A DNA stretch of 64,000 nt. Source: Fulvia fulva. Taxonomy: Eukaryota; Ascomycota; Dothideomycetes; Mycosphaerellales; Mycosphaerellaceae. Under the pieces are notes generated by a model. The model was not told the origin of the DNA. It worked only from the letters and a program-made list of their open reading frames with translations, and searched no databases. The stretch lies in NCBI RefSeq assembly GCF_020509005.1, contig NC_063012.1, forward strand, positions 6,386,001 to 6,450,000, read 5' to 3'. How positions within the stretch are numbered: the stretch's first letter is position 1; every line of letters starts with the position of its first letter. The translations under genes were made by a program, and so were the position numbers. This document shows positions 26,990 to 40,300 of the stretch, in pieces.

Positions 26990-28140
26990 TACTTTAGTAA
27001 GTAGGCTAAAATCCCCTTCTCGAACGCCGCTACCTTCGGTACCTAGGTAAACGCTAACCCCGATACCGCCTATACTCTTATTAACCGTACCGTCTCCTCT
27101 TTCCGCGAGACCGCCTAGTAGGTCGAGTAAGTAAATAACTAAGTAATATACCTTTAAGGTATTATAAATACCTTCTAGAACCTCGCCCCGTACGCCGACG
27201 ACAACCGCCGCTAGTACTTCTCTAAGAAGGTTAACGACCTAGACGAGTTTGACGGCAATAAGAGTAAGTTTGAGGCATTTAAGACACAGCTCACTATTAA
27301 GCTATTAGCTAATGCCGACCACTTTCCGTAAGAGAAGGACAAAGTTACGTACGTCTTCTCCCTCCTTCGGGGAGACGCCGCGGCTTAGGTATAATACTAT
27401 ATCGATAACGCTACGTAGACTATCGGCTACCCGGACGTCCTTACCTTAATATAGGACCTCCGTACTACCTTTAGTGATCTAGACCGTAGAGCTACCGCCT
27501 AGAACGCTATCTATAACCTCCTCTAGAAGAACAAGAGCTTCGCCGAGTACCTCGCGGCCTTTAACCGCGATATCGGGTTTACCGGCTATAACGAAGAGAC
27601 TAAGAAGAGTACTCTCCGCCGTAGCTTATTAGTAGAGCTTCTTCGAGCCCTCGAGGATAAGGACGTCGGTACTATAAGCTTCCGTAAGCTCGTCGAGACC
27701 TACTAGCGCCTCGACTCTAATATAAAACACACCGCCTCTCTCCTCGCTTCCCGTTCTTAAGGTCGTTAGCCTCGTAGTCCCGGAAGCCACTTCGCTACTC
27801 TACTAGGCGCCGCCGCTCCTACGGCTCTCCCTCCCGTCTCTATAGGTAATACTATAGATCTTAGCGCTAATACCGCCGTCCCTCGAGTCTAGGGCCTCGT
27901 TAACGGTAAGCTTACTCCCGAAGAGAAGCTTCGCCGTCGCTAGGCCAGACTCTATACCTACTACGGCGGTCTAGGCTATATCGTAGTTAACTATCCGTAG
28001 CTCGCTACCCGTAACGCCCGTAACCCGGTTCGCGGCGCTATCGGCGCTATCGAGCCTACTCCTACTACTCCCGCTAAGTAGGAAAAAGCCTAGGTCTTCC
28101 TTATCGACGCGATAAAGACTAAGAATAACGTTTACCGAAA
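26990..28140 (+). pseudogene. gag: Chromovirus G1 gag, zinc knuckle destroyed
   Basis: Plus-strand Gag-like protein. A retrotransposon capsid region runs from about 27.25 to 27.75 kb and contains FDGNKSKFEAFKTQL, VFSLLRGDAAA, KSFAEYLAAFNRD and LRRSLLVELLRAL, which is the usual order of the Ty3/Gypsy Gag capsid. The nucleocapsid zinc knuckle is recognisable at 27,953-27,994 by its C-x2-C-x4-H-x4-C spacing, but all four ligand codons now read TAT or TAC (Tyr). Trp and Gln positions are TAG. The protein would have packaged the element's RNA; it cannot be made from this copy. Confidence 0.8.
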
Positions 28141-28149
28141 GTAAAGAGA

Positions 28150-31100
28150 GGAAAGAAGTTGAGGATTAATATAGTATAGCTAGACCTATACGACGAGACG
28201 GGTAAGGACTACGCTTATAAACCGTTCGTTACGAATGTAAATATCGGCTTAAAGAAACTCTCTTCTTCTAATCTTACTCTTATAGATACGAGCGTACTAG
28301 GCGAGTCTTTTATAGACTATAAACTCGCGACCTCTCTTAACCTCGAACCCTAGGAACTAAAGTACCCTCGTACTCTTAAACTCTTTAACGGTACGGAGAC
28401 TACTACTAGTAAGATTACTTATATTATATATACGTCAATTACTCTCGGAGGTAAGCGTATGTCGATTACTAGCTTCCTTACGTCCCTACCGTATTAGAAG
28501 TTTATCCTCGGCCTCCCCTAGTTTAGACGATACTAACCTATTATCGACTAGACTTCCCTTACTATTAGCTTCCCTCTAGAAGCTCCTCCGGTACCTCCGC
28601 CTTCTCCGCCGCCTTAGCGCGGTCCTAAGTATACTAAGATCTTCTAGGTAAACGCCGCTACCTTTACTACTACTACTAAGTAGCCTAAAGCTTAAGTCTT
28701 CGCCGCCTCTCTCCGCGATATCGACATCGCCCTCGAGAAGCTCGATAAGAAGCGTATACCTACCGACCCTACTACGAAGGTCCCTCCTTAGGCACACTAC
28801 ATCCTCTACGTATTCGATACTAAAGCCGTAGACGAGCTGCCTCCTTATCGCCCTTATAACTATAAGATTAAGCTAGAAGAAGGTGTAGAGACACCGTTCG
28901 GACCGCTATATTCTATATCCCGAGAAGAGCTTATCGTCCTTAAGAGATACCTCGAAGAGAACCTAAAGAAGGGGTTTATTCGAGCGAGCCGTTCTAGCGC
29001 TAGTAGTCCCGTTATATTTGTTAAGAAGCCCGGCGGTAGCCTACGCTTCTACGTAGACTACCGAGGCTTAAACGCTATTATAAAGAAGAACCGCTACCTA
29101 ATACCGTTGATTTAGGAGACGCTCGAGCGCCTCTCTAAGGCCAAGTACTTTACTAAGCTCGATGTTATCGCTACGTTTAATAAGTTACGAATAGTAGAAG
29201 GATACGAGTATCTTATAGCCTTCCGTACTCGCTACGGGCTATTCGAGTCGCTCGTTATGCCCTCCGGCGTTTATAACGGGCCTAGTACCTTCTAGAACTT
29301 TATTAACGACATCCTTTAGGAGTTCCTCGATTAGTTCTATACTACCTATATCGACGACATCCTAGTCTATAGCGAGACTAAGGAGGAGCACCGCGAGTAC
29401 GTCTATAAGGTCCTTTAGAAGCTCGTAGACGCCGGCTTATAGCTCGATATCGACAAGCACGAGTTTAAGAAGACCGAAGTCAAGTTCCTTAGTTTGATTA
29501 TTACCGTAGACGATATTAAGATAGACTAAGAGAAGGTCGACGCTATTATCGAATAGGATGCTCCTACGAACGTTAAGGAGGTCTAGGGTTTCCTAGGCTT
29601 TACTAACTTCTACCGCCGCTTTATCTACGTATTCTCGGGCGTAGTACGCCCTTTAACGAAGCTTACGCGTAAGGGTAAGAAGTTTGCCTAGACCGACGAA
29701 TACTAGGAGGCTTTTGACTTACTTAAAGCGAAGTTTATTAAGAACCCGCTCCTATAGTACTTCGATTTCGAACTAGAGACCCGTATAGAGACTAACGTAT
29801 CCGACGGCGTAGTAGGCGGTGTCCTACTATAACGCCGCTCGCCTAAATCTCCCTAGTTACCTATCGCCTTCCTCTCTAAGAAGATGACCGCTACGGAGTA
29901 TAACTACAAGATCTACGATAAGGAGCTTCTCGCTATTATTAAAGCTTTTAAAGAGTAGCGCCCCGAGCTCGAAGGCTCTACTATACCCGTCTAAGTAAGC
30001 TCCGACTACAAGAACCTCGTCTACTTTATAAAGCGTGAGCTACTTAATCGTCGCTAGGCCCGCTAGAGCGAGTTCCTCTCCCGGTTCAACTTTATAATCT
30101 TATATACGCCCGGTAAGGCCAACTCGATAGCCGACGCCCTTACCCGCCGCCCTAGTAACTCTCTAGTTAATCGAAGAGGGGGCTAGTAAATCGTAGAGTA
30201 ATAAGTTATTAAAGAGTATAATATCTCTTCCGAGCTTCGAGAGTACCTATCGAACGGCTAGCCTACGCTCGCCGCTTCCTTTACTACTCTCGTATTCGCT
30301 CCTACCTACCTTAACGAGAGTAATAATGAATCCGAGCCTAAAGAATACGCCTCGGACGCTAAGGACTTGAACGATAATAAAGAGGGCTTAGTAACGACCG
30401 AAGGCTTATCCGAATTAGACTTTAAGGGGTTTAATAATAAGGAGTAACCTAAAGGCATTATAGCACGAGTACGAACAGCGTATAATACCGACCTAGTCGC
30501 CTAAGAGTTAGTTTAGGCCCTTAAATCTAGCGCGAGGACATTCCCGGGCTTCTCGCTATCTAAGTACGAGCTCTAGGAAGGTATCGTCTACTTCCGTAAG
30601 AAGCTTTACGTACCGTAGCCCGAAGGCTCTAATATCCGAGCTAAGATTCTTTAAATCGTCTACGACTCCGCCTCTAGGGGTCACCTAGGCGTAGCTAAGA
30701 CCTATAAGCTCCTCGCTAGGTATTACTAGTAGCCGTATTCCTAGAAGGACGTCCGCCGCTACGTACTAAACTACGCTACTTACCGAAGAGCTAAAGCTAA
30801 CCGCTACCGTCCCTACGGTCTCTTACACCCTCTCCCGGCTCCTAATCGTCCGTAGAAGCACATTACTATAGACTTTATTACCGATCTTCCTTACGGTAAG
30901 ACCTTTAGCGGCGTGAAAGTAAAGGCCCTTCTAGTAATCGTAGACCGTTACTCTAAGGACCGGTATATAATCCCGTACTAGAGTATAACCGTAAAGGAGA
31001 CTACTCGCTTATTCTACGAATTTGTCTAGCGCTTTTAAGGCCTCCCGGACAACATCACCTCTAATAGAGGCTCCTAGTTTATCTCGTACTTCTAGAAGCG

Positions 31101-32060
31101 TCTCTATACTATCCTAGGTATTAAGTATAACCTCTCGACTAGTTTTAGCTACAGACCGACGGCTAGACCGAAATTACGAACGCTATCCTCGAGTAGGTCC
31201 TTCGTTACTTCGTCGACTACTACTAGAAGGATTAGCCTTAGTATATCCCTACGGTAGAGTTCGCTACTCGTAACTAGGACTCGGAGACTACTAGCTACTC
31301 TCCCTTCTATACTACGAGAGGTTACTACCCTCGTATAGGTATAGAACTAGAAGAGCCTCTCCCGCCTACTAAAGACGTAAACGAGTAAGTAGTAGACGAG
31401 TTCGCTACTATACTCTTATAGATCTATAAAGAAGTCTACGACGAGATAGTATACGTATAAGTAATCTACGAGGATTAAGCTAATCGTCGTCGCTAGCTAG
31501 CTCCCGACTACTAAGTAGGCGATATAGTCTACCTTAACTCTAAGAACATTAAGACGGACCGCCTCTCTAAGAAGCTAAGCTAGAAGAACCTAGGTCCTTT
31601 TAAGATTACCGAGCGTATTAGTTTATACGCCTACCGTCTAGCTCTTCCTACGAACATAAAGATCTACGACGTCTTCTATCCCGTACGCCTTCGGCCGTCG
31701 GCTAAGGACCTATTCCCGAACTAAAACTAAGATATACTAGGTCCTCCCGATAAAGTAGAAGTCGACGAGCCTATTAACCTACCTTCTAACGACTATACCG
31801 TCCGTAAGATCCGGGGAATCCGCGTAGAGCCTAACGAAGTTAAAGGGCTACCGCCGATTAAGTATAAAGTCGAATAGTAAGGTTGCTCTAAGTAGGATAC
31901 CTTATAGGAACCTATCTAACATATCATCTTTAATTGTTAAGCAATCGAAGAATACTACGCCCGCGTAGACGGCCTAGAGGTTAATATCGGTAGGCTTTTC
32001 GAATCTAAGCTCTTCGACGGGGCTTACTAATAGTATATCAACTATAATATTAGGCCTAGG
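28150..32060 (+). pseudogene. pol: Chromovirus G1 pol: protease-RT-RNase H-integrase-chromodomain, RIP-inactivated
   Basis: Domains in order: aspartic protease with LIDTSVLGESFIDYKLA (about 28,280); reverse transcriptase (about 28.9-29.5 kb) with an unmutated catalytic YIDDILVYS (29,347-29,373); RNase H with [20 protein letters not shown] (about 29.9 kb); integrase with a zinc-binding start, a catalytic region (about 30.87-31.3 kb), and GPFKITERI near the end (about 31.6 kb); then a chromodomain-like tail with CSK and DTL and EPI around 31.88-31.93 kb. Dozens of TAG codons stand at Trp and Gln positions, and one base appears to be missing near 31,145, where the frame changes just before TDG. 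It is not functional. Confidence 0.88.
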
Positions 32061-32140
32061 CCTAGTACTAAAGCTAAACATCCTCGATATATAGAACTAC
32101 TACGGCTTCGTAGGAACTTAGCTTTGTTCGGGGGGGCTAC

Positions 32141-32659
32141 TATTATAGTCTCCCTATAGAGTGTATAGAAGGTAGGGATAGAAGAGCCTTAGAGTACTTA
32201 GAAGTCGTTAAGAAGTGAAAGTCTAGCTTAGTATATAAGCGCTAAGAATGATATACCCCGTAATATTCACTACGGGACCTAGCCCTCTAAATTTACTACT
32301 CTACTAACCCTTAATAGATTCACTTCGGCTCGTAACTATATAACTTACGGTACTCCCGCGAGTACCCGCGACTACGCTAGACCCTAGAAGAAGCACGTAG
32401 AAGACTCGGAACGTAGGGCAGGTTAGAATAAGGTTTTGAGCAAAGCTACTAAGCGCGGCTTTATACGGGTTAGCCCTATTAATACGGGGATATATACTCG
32501 CGAGGGTCGCGTATAAGTATCTAGCCTTCCCTAGGCCTCTCTTACTTTCTTCGTCTTTCGTTTTGTGTAGCAATTATACTATACCCTTTATATCTACACT
32601 TCGTACCTATATTCTCGCTTTTACTCTTATATCTTATAGGCTAGGCTCTCGCCCTAATA
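32141..32659 (+). repeat. 3' LTR of chromovirus G1
   Basis: 519 bp, starting TATTATAGTC (original TG start converted to TA) and ending GCCCTAATA. It is followed at once by the target duplication CTAGG. Confidence 0.93.
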
Positions 32660-35340
32660 CTAGGGACGGCCGAGGACTATATCGTATTCTAGTAATACGT
32701 AGTAGCTAGACCTAGTCTCTACGTAGTTACTAATCCGAATCTATACCGTTGTTCTATAAGTAATAAGGTTACTAGTAGGTCGGCTATCTACTAACATTAG
32801 CCCTAACGGATTAGGTAGCTATATTATATTAAGGTTGTTCTTATACGTCAAGTCGATATTAAAGTACGAAGAGTTAGTACTATTATTATAAAGGGTTTCA
32901 GTAGGGATCTTTCTATTTACTATATATAGTATAACTAGATAAGAAGCTATTACCGGATTATGTTTACCTATAGAGTAGTTTATAGCTAAAAGGGAGTATA
33001 CTAATATACTTAAAACCTTGCCTCTCTTAGGAGGCCTATATTTATGTTTATACTTTTTCTCGTTTTCTCGTAACTCTAACTCGTACGGTCTACTACGTAT
33101 TACGCTTATAGAGTAGACTAGGCGTTTTCCGCGCCGCCGGTATTATTAGCGTTACTACTATTACTACCGTTACGGCGGTTGTTACTTAGGTTATAGCCTA
33201 GCGTAAAGATTAGTATCGACACTACGGTAACCTTCTTATTCGTATTTTAAGCACCGATTCTAATCGATATATTCCTAGGCGCGAGTAGTAACTAAAGGTT
33301 AGATATACTAAAATACCTAAGGTCGATTAGCCTACTTTGTCTTAGCGTTCGGGTTAGTATTATTACCGCTACTACTCGAAGCCGTATCCTTCTTATCGTT
33401 ATTACCCTTAGTAGTCTTCTTATTACCTTAGGTCTTATTACTATTACCGGTCTTACCGTACTTAAGGTCGAACGCCTTAAACTTGTCCTTGTAGTTATAT
33501 AGCGTAGATACGACTTGCTTAAGGGTTATATTAACTATGTCCTCGTTTATAATACGGTTGTCGTAGCGCGAGTTTAACTTACGGAGTAGGAAGTCCTTCT
33601 CGAGTTTCTTTTCCTTTACGCCGTTATTAAGGTTAACAATACCGGCGTTCTTACGGAAGGATAGGTAGAAGTCACTAAACTTCTCCTTATCACCCTACTA
33701 TAGACTATTAAGATTAGTTATAGTATTAGTATAGGTATTACGGGTACCGTAGCGCCGGGCTAGATCTTCTATTATCTTATCTATAGAAGCGTACTAAGTA
33801 GTCGTGCCTTCCGTAGACTTAGTAAGACTAGGGATCTTTAAGTCGATATAGGTCTATATACCGTTCTTTAACTAGCTCTAAACGTTCTAAAGGGAGTCCT
33901 TTATAGTACGGTACTTCGAGGCCTAGAGCTTAGCTTCGGTAGTACGCTACTACTCTTAGAACTTAATATCGTCGCTCTTTAGATCGAACTTAGTAGGGGC
34001 CTTTGGCTCGTTAGAGGACTTGATACTAGTAGTTATATCGGCGTCGTAAGTCGTATATACGGAGATAGGGTTGCTATCTAAGTCGGTACTTAGGCGATTC
34101 TTCCTACCCTTATAACTACCGTCCTTACGGCTATTCTTACGGCCCTTATTATTGTCGTCCCCGTCTAATAAGTCCGATGAATCCGGGTCCGACTTCTTCT
34201 TATTAGGCTTACCTCTATTTTGCCGACGCTCTAGTGACTCTTTAGACTCGGTTCGCTAAGGCAGTAGGTCTTACTTTTCCTTAGACCGGCTACGGTCTAT
34301 CTCTTACTTCTTAAGCTTAGCAATACGCTTCTCGGCTACTACGAGCTTGATCTCGGTCTCTACTAGCTTACTCTCCGCTACCTTATACTACGTACGATAT
34401 ACCTTCTTTATATCTTTAGCCCTCGTAAGCTCGTCTAGGTCGATAACGATAGTATTATTACGCTTAGCGAGCTCCTCCTTTAGTCGCGTGACCTCCTCTT
34501 CTAGGGACTGTCTAGTCGCCTATTCCGTATCGATTATATCCTCGAGTCGGTCTATCTAGTCCTTAGTATCTTACGCCTTACGGAGGTTAATACGGTTAGC
34601 TATATCGAGTATAGTATTAAGTTTATACGTACGTTAGTAATTAGACTCGATGTTATAGAGGATCTTATAGATCTACTAGGGATAGTTATTGACCGTCTTC
34701 TTGAACTTGTCTATATTTCACCCGTTTAACGAGTCGAAGGCTTCCTAGAAGTTGTCGATAGTAACCCTCCTCTTTCTCGGTACCTTAGTACCCTTATATT
34801 CTATCTTATCCTCGATAAACTCCGCCCTATATAGGTTAGCTAAGTTCAGCTCTATCTCGACCTCCTCTTCCTTAATCGCCTTAAGTTGGTCGAACACCTT
34901 CTTATACTACTTACGATACTAGTTATTCTCGTCGAGGAGCCTATTTACGATATCCTCTTTACGTCCTTAAGTCTATATCGCCGGGTTCGCGCTATTATTA
35001 TCGTATAGATCGGATAGTAGGGTAAAGAAGGATGATCTATTAAGAGACGCGCTATAAACACGTCTATTAGTATTCTCTATACTTACGCCTAGTACGCTAG
35101 TACCGGTCTGTCTCGCTATTATTACTATATTAGCTATAATCTACTTTAAGGTACGACTTAGCGAGTACGACACCTAATCTTAGTACTTCCTCGTATACTA
35201 TTGCACTTTCTCTATAATCTCCCGAATGTAGCTTCTCGTATCTCTCTATACGTTAGTAATGATCTATTCGAAGTGTTATAAGTAGGTATAAGTACGTAGT
35301 TAGGTAAGGTATAAGTCGAATAGATGTTCTTTCTAAGGGA
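32660..35340 (-). mobile_element. Ty3/Gypsy remnant (G3): gag and protease, RIP-degraded
   Basis: Minus strand. The Gag begins near 35.1 kb; it has a long heptad-rich coiled coil (about 34.7-34.3 kb), a Ser/Asp-rich linker (about 34.2 kb), and a capsid region (about 33.9-33.45 kb) with GDKEKFSDFYLSFRKN and LLRKLNSRYDNRII. An aspartic-protease region follows (about 33.0-32.66 kb) with NNLNII, LPNPLGLMLVDSRPTSN and YDIVLGRP, where the chromovirus G1 is inserted. The protein resumes at 26,371. TAG codons fill Gln and Trp positions. Confidence 0.78.
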
Positions 35341-36697
35341 GGCGCGGAGGGCGCGAGAGTTATATATAGGTACTAAGCCGCTAGTCGGATTAGTTAGCGG
35401 GCGCGAGGTCTAGGTACGTACCCGCGGGCTTAAGTAAATATACGCCGGTACGGTAATAGTCTCCCCGCTATAGTTACGAGCGTATAGCGTACGTCTCTAC
35501 TCTTTAGCTTCTAGGCTATAATAATGTCTTATTTACTAGCCTAGCGCGCCTACTCTACGAGGCGTTAGTACGATAGTACCGCTACCCGCTCTCTTTCTTT
35601 AGGGTTGTCTATATATATCGTAACCTCGCGCTAAACTAGCCTAACGCGGTACGTTAGTTACTCTACGGCTACTATAGCCGCTTAGGTATATATCGCCGGT
35701 CTAGCTCTTCCTAGCGTCTAGATCTCTCGTAAGAGGTCCGCGTTCGTCACTTCCTTTACTAGCGCTAGCGCCTTCGTCGCCCGTAGTAGCTCCTAGATCG
35801 CTTTAGCTAAGCTCTCGAGGAGGCTACGGATCGCGCGTTTATAGAGCAGATTAGCGCTCGCGAGGGTAGCTATAATTTCGTATATAATCGCGGTATATTC
35901 TACTATGTCTATACCGTGTTTCGTATACTAGTTCTTCTAGTTAGTAGCTTATAGTTATTATAGTCGTTATAGTAGATAGTCTCCGTATTCCGTTTCTCCC
36001 GGGCGCGTCGTCGCTCCGCGCGTCCCCCTTTATTCGTAGCCCTTCGAGGGCGCTCTTTACTTTTACGACGCTATCGCCCCTTCGTTTATTATCGTGTTTC
36101 GTTTAGCTCTTATAGGAGGCATCTCTAGCTCGACCTTTAGTTACCTATATAGAGACCTATCTATCGACGAGCTAGGTAAGCTATTAACTAGGTAAAGAAT
36201 TCTAAGGGTAATACTATTATAGAGCAAAACGCCGAAGGGCTTAAACGTAGCGAGTATATTACTACGCTAAGTATTATACTAAGTACGCTAGGCCTAAAGT
36301 ATATCTTACCGACCGGAAATAATTACCTAGATAGAACGGGTAATAAGTCGACTTACCGTTAATAGTAACGATACCTCCGCGCCCCTATTAGCTATCCTTA
36401 TTTATACCGCTTATACCTATTAAGCTACTCTAATAAGCTATTAGGACCTACTTATAGATAGACCGATAGTATTAATAATACTACTACTATTACGGGCGAG
36501 GGGGGCTATAGTATAGTTAGGTAAAGATATATATAGTTACGCGAGCTATCTAAGAGATCTAAGGAAAGGCGAATAGATAAAGGAGTTAGAAGGGCGCTAG
36601 CGGGCGCTAGCGCGTAGAGTGACGGCTAATAATATTAATATGTCGCGGGGTAGTACGTAAAGTAAGTAAAAGGGCTGTCTCGTAATAGTACCCCCCC
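35341..36697 (-). other. RIP-degraded non-coding sequence, probably LTRs and leaders of adjacent Gypsy elements
   Basis: There is no convincing protein. Reading leftwards from 36,697, the sequence TATTACGAGACAGCCC directly follows a run of G (36,698-36,706) that looks like a polypurine tract. This is the arrangement expected where an integrase gene ends and a 3' LTR begins (ancestral start TGT...). A GGTATAAATAAGGA box at about 36,400 could be the LTR promoter. The left part may be the 5' leader and LTR of G3. I could not confirm boundaries because no second copy is present. Confidence 0.4.
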
Positions 36698-37389
36698 TTA
36701 TTAAAGAAGGAGCTCCTACGACGTTACTACTACGTTTAGTACTCGAAGCGTATAGTAGACTATTACTAGTATAACTATTATTACTTGTTTTAAGAGCTTA
36801 TTTACTATATATAGTACGTATCGCGGAGTAATAGTAACTATAGCCTAGCTTTCTAGGAAGTAGTACTACTGACTTCCTTTTAGCCGATAGGAAGCCGTTA
36901 TCTTATAGAGTTAGTATATACGGGTTAAGGATTAACTCTAGACTATATTAGGTTACCGGCTCGTTAAGACCGTCGAAGGCGGGCTTTAGTTTATAAGGGT
37001 ATCTCTAGTAGAAGGCTAACGCTAGCTCCTCGTATCCTAGTAATACTTTTAACTACTTAGCCTAGCTCTAGGTATAGTCCTTCTATTGTACTATATACTA
37101 AATGTCGTTATATCTAACCTTAGAGTTAACTAAGTCTTCGACTTTATACTCTTTAAAGCGCTCGACAAATATAGGCACCGGTATTAGTTCTCGCTATCTA
37201 GGTATTCCCTTCGTAGCGGTAGGCCTTAGTTTACTTATATAAAACACGTTATATATCTATATACCTATCGTAAGCTCTAGTTTATACGAGCGCCTACCTA
37301 TAGGCCTAGTAACCTTAAATAGCCTAAGGAACTTATAGTTAAGCGTCTTACTTAGGCGCGTAGTCTTAATGTCACGGGCATCTAATAGT
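36698..37389 (-). mobile_element. Ty3/Gypsy integrase C-terminus with chromodomain-like tail
   Basis: On the minus strand the protein reads RDIKTTRLSKTLNYKF, then KVTRPIGRRSYKLEL, YNVFYISKLRP and VPIFVERFKEYKVEDLVNSK. This is the usual succession of integrase C-terminus (GPF/YxLxLP, then HNVFHxSxLRP) followed by the first strand of a chromodomain. It ends near a G-rich polypurine-like tract at 36.70 kb. The upstream part of pol is missing because LINE B3 abuts at 37.39 kb; it does not resume beyond that LINE. Confidence 0.7.
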
Positions 37390-40300
37390 ACTAGATAGAT
37401 AGATTTGTTATTCCCCTATTCTAGGACCCTATTCGGCCTATATAGGTATATATCTATTGTTATATATAAAGGGAAACCCGAATAGGTAAAAACTCTTCCC
37501 GCCCCCGACTTCTCCTTATCTAGATTAGCTTTCCCTCTAAACGTACGTACTCTATATTACAACCCCGTTAGCCCCCGCTCCTAGCCGGTCTCGTCGCGCT
37601 ACGCCGTGTCCTCTCTTCCTATACTACTCCTACTAGGTAGTACTGTTCTAGCTAGCCCTTCTCTAGTATCTAGTTCGTAATACGCCGTAGGTCCTTAACG
37701 TTATTAAGAAGTGCCCTAATCGTCCGGTTCCTCGCCTTTACTATCTACTCCCCCCTTCCTAGCGACTACCTCGGATAGACGAGGAGTACGTACCGTATAT
37801 TCTAGGAGTAATAGCCGTAGGGGTAGCTAGTATTTATATATTCTAGAACCTTCCTCTATAATAGGTACCCCTAGAGGCTAATGTGTTCGCTTCGTAGTTA
37901 GGTTACTATACTACTCTATACCCTCGTAAGGCGGTAGTAGATAAGCTTCGGGGGATACTTAACCGCGGAGTTCGTAGCTAACTATTCCTTAGGTTATCCC
38001 GCTAGCTAAGGGCGTCTACTATACCCTATAACCTAGTTGTTCTACCTCTCTTTCTATAGTTACTCTATAAACGATTTCTTATCTTCCTATTATATTACTA
38101 GCTATTCGTCCCTTACCCGGTAGTTCGGCTCGTTTTTAGGTCTAATGCCCTTATACGCTAGTACTAATTCGCGGGCCCTTACGACTATACTAGCGATAAC
38201 CTTCTATACTAGGTACTATACCGACTTGCCTAAGTAGAAGGTCCGTAGTCCCTAGATATATAGGTCGATCGGCGGTATAGCGGTCTTATACTTAAGTATC
38301 CTTATTAGTGTCGACTTATATACCCCGGTAACCTTCCTTAGGCATTACTTTTAGATCTTCGCTAACGGCGTAACGAGTCCCTTTAATAGATAGGCCCTCT
38401 TGCCTAAGGACTACACTTAGCTACTATAGGTAAGTACTAGCCGTATAATAGCCGTATATAGAAGTCGTAACTACCGAAAGTTCGCCCCCTATATAGACGT
38501 AGTAAGCCTCTAGTATAATACTATATTCTATTTAGCTTTCCGTAATATTACGTATACGTACTTCCTCTACCGTAGCGCCGGGTCTACCTATAGTCCGAGG
38601 ATCCTAAGCTAATTTACCGGGTTAGTCGTATACCTATATATCTAGATAGAAGCTTATATATTATAGAACCGTAGCCGGCGCGTAAAGTGTATTAGATTGT
38701 ACTTTTCTAGGGCAAACCGAGCCCCGTACCTCCTAGCCTAGTCCTCGTAGATCTTATACTTCTCTTCTAGTAGCCTATAGTTCTCCTTAGTTAAGGACGA
38801 CTATACTAGGATATTCGTATCGTCTACGAAGCCGCTCGTAGCGGTATTCTAGGATTCTAGGGCTAGGAGTAGCTTCGCTATAAAGAAGAGGAATAGGATA
38901 GGTACTAGCGTTAAGCCTTATAGAATTCTAGTATAGACTACTTAAAATAGGCTTTTATACTAGTCGACTAGGATCGACGTACTACGGTTTTAGAGGTAGG
39001 ACCGTACGAAGTTAATAAGCTACTTAGGGAGTCCTTTCGACCTTAGGATATAGAGTAGCCGCGGATATAACACGTAGTCGAAGGCTCCCGATATATCTAG
39101 ACTAAGTAAGAATACTACCTTGTCCCTATTCCTATACTAGATAGCCTTTACCTAAGAGGTAATAAGTTCTATCGCGGATAGCGTCGATCGCTATAGGCGT
39201 GTACCTATCTAGGTATCCGGGAGTAGGGAGTACTCCTCTATCGCCTCGGAGAGTCTCGTTTTAACTAGCTTCTTAAGCGCCTTCCTAAGAGTATTAAGGA
39301 GCGTAATTAGGCGGTACGACTTTACCTACGTATAGTCTTCCTTTTACGGCTTACGTAGGACTACTATCGTCGATTGTTTAAATACTATCGGGTAGTATCC
39401 AGTCTATAGGTAGGCGTTAAAGATCGCTATAACTACTAGGGCTAGTTAATCTCTACACTTCTTTAGTAGCTCGTTTAGGATCCTATCCGGCCCCGGGGCT
39501 TTCTTTGCCGGTAACTTCCTAAGTATAGCGGTAACTTCTCCCTCGGACACCTCCTATTAGACCGCGATACTAGGGGCTAGGGGAGTAGAGCTGTTTATGT
39601 CGCTTAGATTAGCCTCGACTAGGGGCGGGAAGAACTTACTAGCTAGTAGACGCGCCTTAGCCTCGGGGTCGCTAGCCGGGCTACTAGGCGATTATAGCGC
39701 TAGGATAGAGAAGGAGGGGCCCTATATAGGGTCCTATCGGGCCTATTTTGCTAGCTTCTACATCCTCGCTAGCTTGCCGGCGATTTCTTCTACTATAGCC
39801 CTCTAGCCGACTACTTTCTCCCTCCGTATTATAGCTTTCTTCTATTAGTATACCTCCCTATATACGTTCTAGGCCTCCTCGCTATAGCTGCTTGTCTATA
39901 CCCGGCGGGCTCTCCTTACTTCTCTTACTACCGTAGTATACTTCGGCGTCTAGTATAGTTTAGACTATATCGTTAGTTAGGTAAGCGGAACGTAAAGTAA
40001 GGTCGCTTTTCTTATTTCGTCTATTAACCCTTAGACTGCCTCGTCTATCTCGTCTTTACTATTATATTACTACTACGCGATCTAGACTAGCCTCTCGGAG
40101 TTATCAAGGTACGCCTAGATGTTAGCCTAGTAGGCCTTTCCCTAGTTTAGCTTAGGGGTTCTCGCTAGTATACGTTATATCTATATCGTAATAGAGGTCC
40201 TAACTAGTATATGGTCTAACGACGCCTCGAGTTTATGTTCGATCCTATAGTAGGTTACCGTATAGTAGTGGCTATCTAAGATCTAGGAGAGGTCGATCGT

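Larger units (their letters stand above)
26372..32659 (+). mobile_element. Complete Ty3/Gypsy chromovirus (G1), 6,288 bp, RIP-inactivated
   Basis: The element has two 519-bp LTRs in direct orientation and a perfect 5-bp target duplication CTAGG (26,367-26,371 and 32,660-32,664). Between the LTRs lie gag and pol in the order protease, reverse transcriptase, RNase H, integrase, chromodomain. A purine tract of seven G (about 32,130-32,136) precedes the 3' LTR, as expected for the polypurine tract. All frames carry many TAG codons. It interrupts a second Gypsy element exactly at the protease GRPW motif. The LTRs differ mainly by C/T and G/A transitions. Confidence 0.95.
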
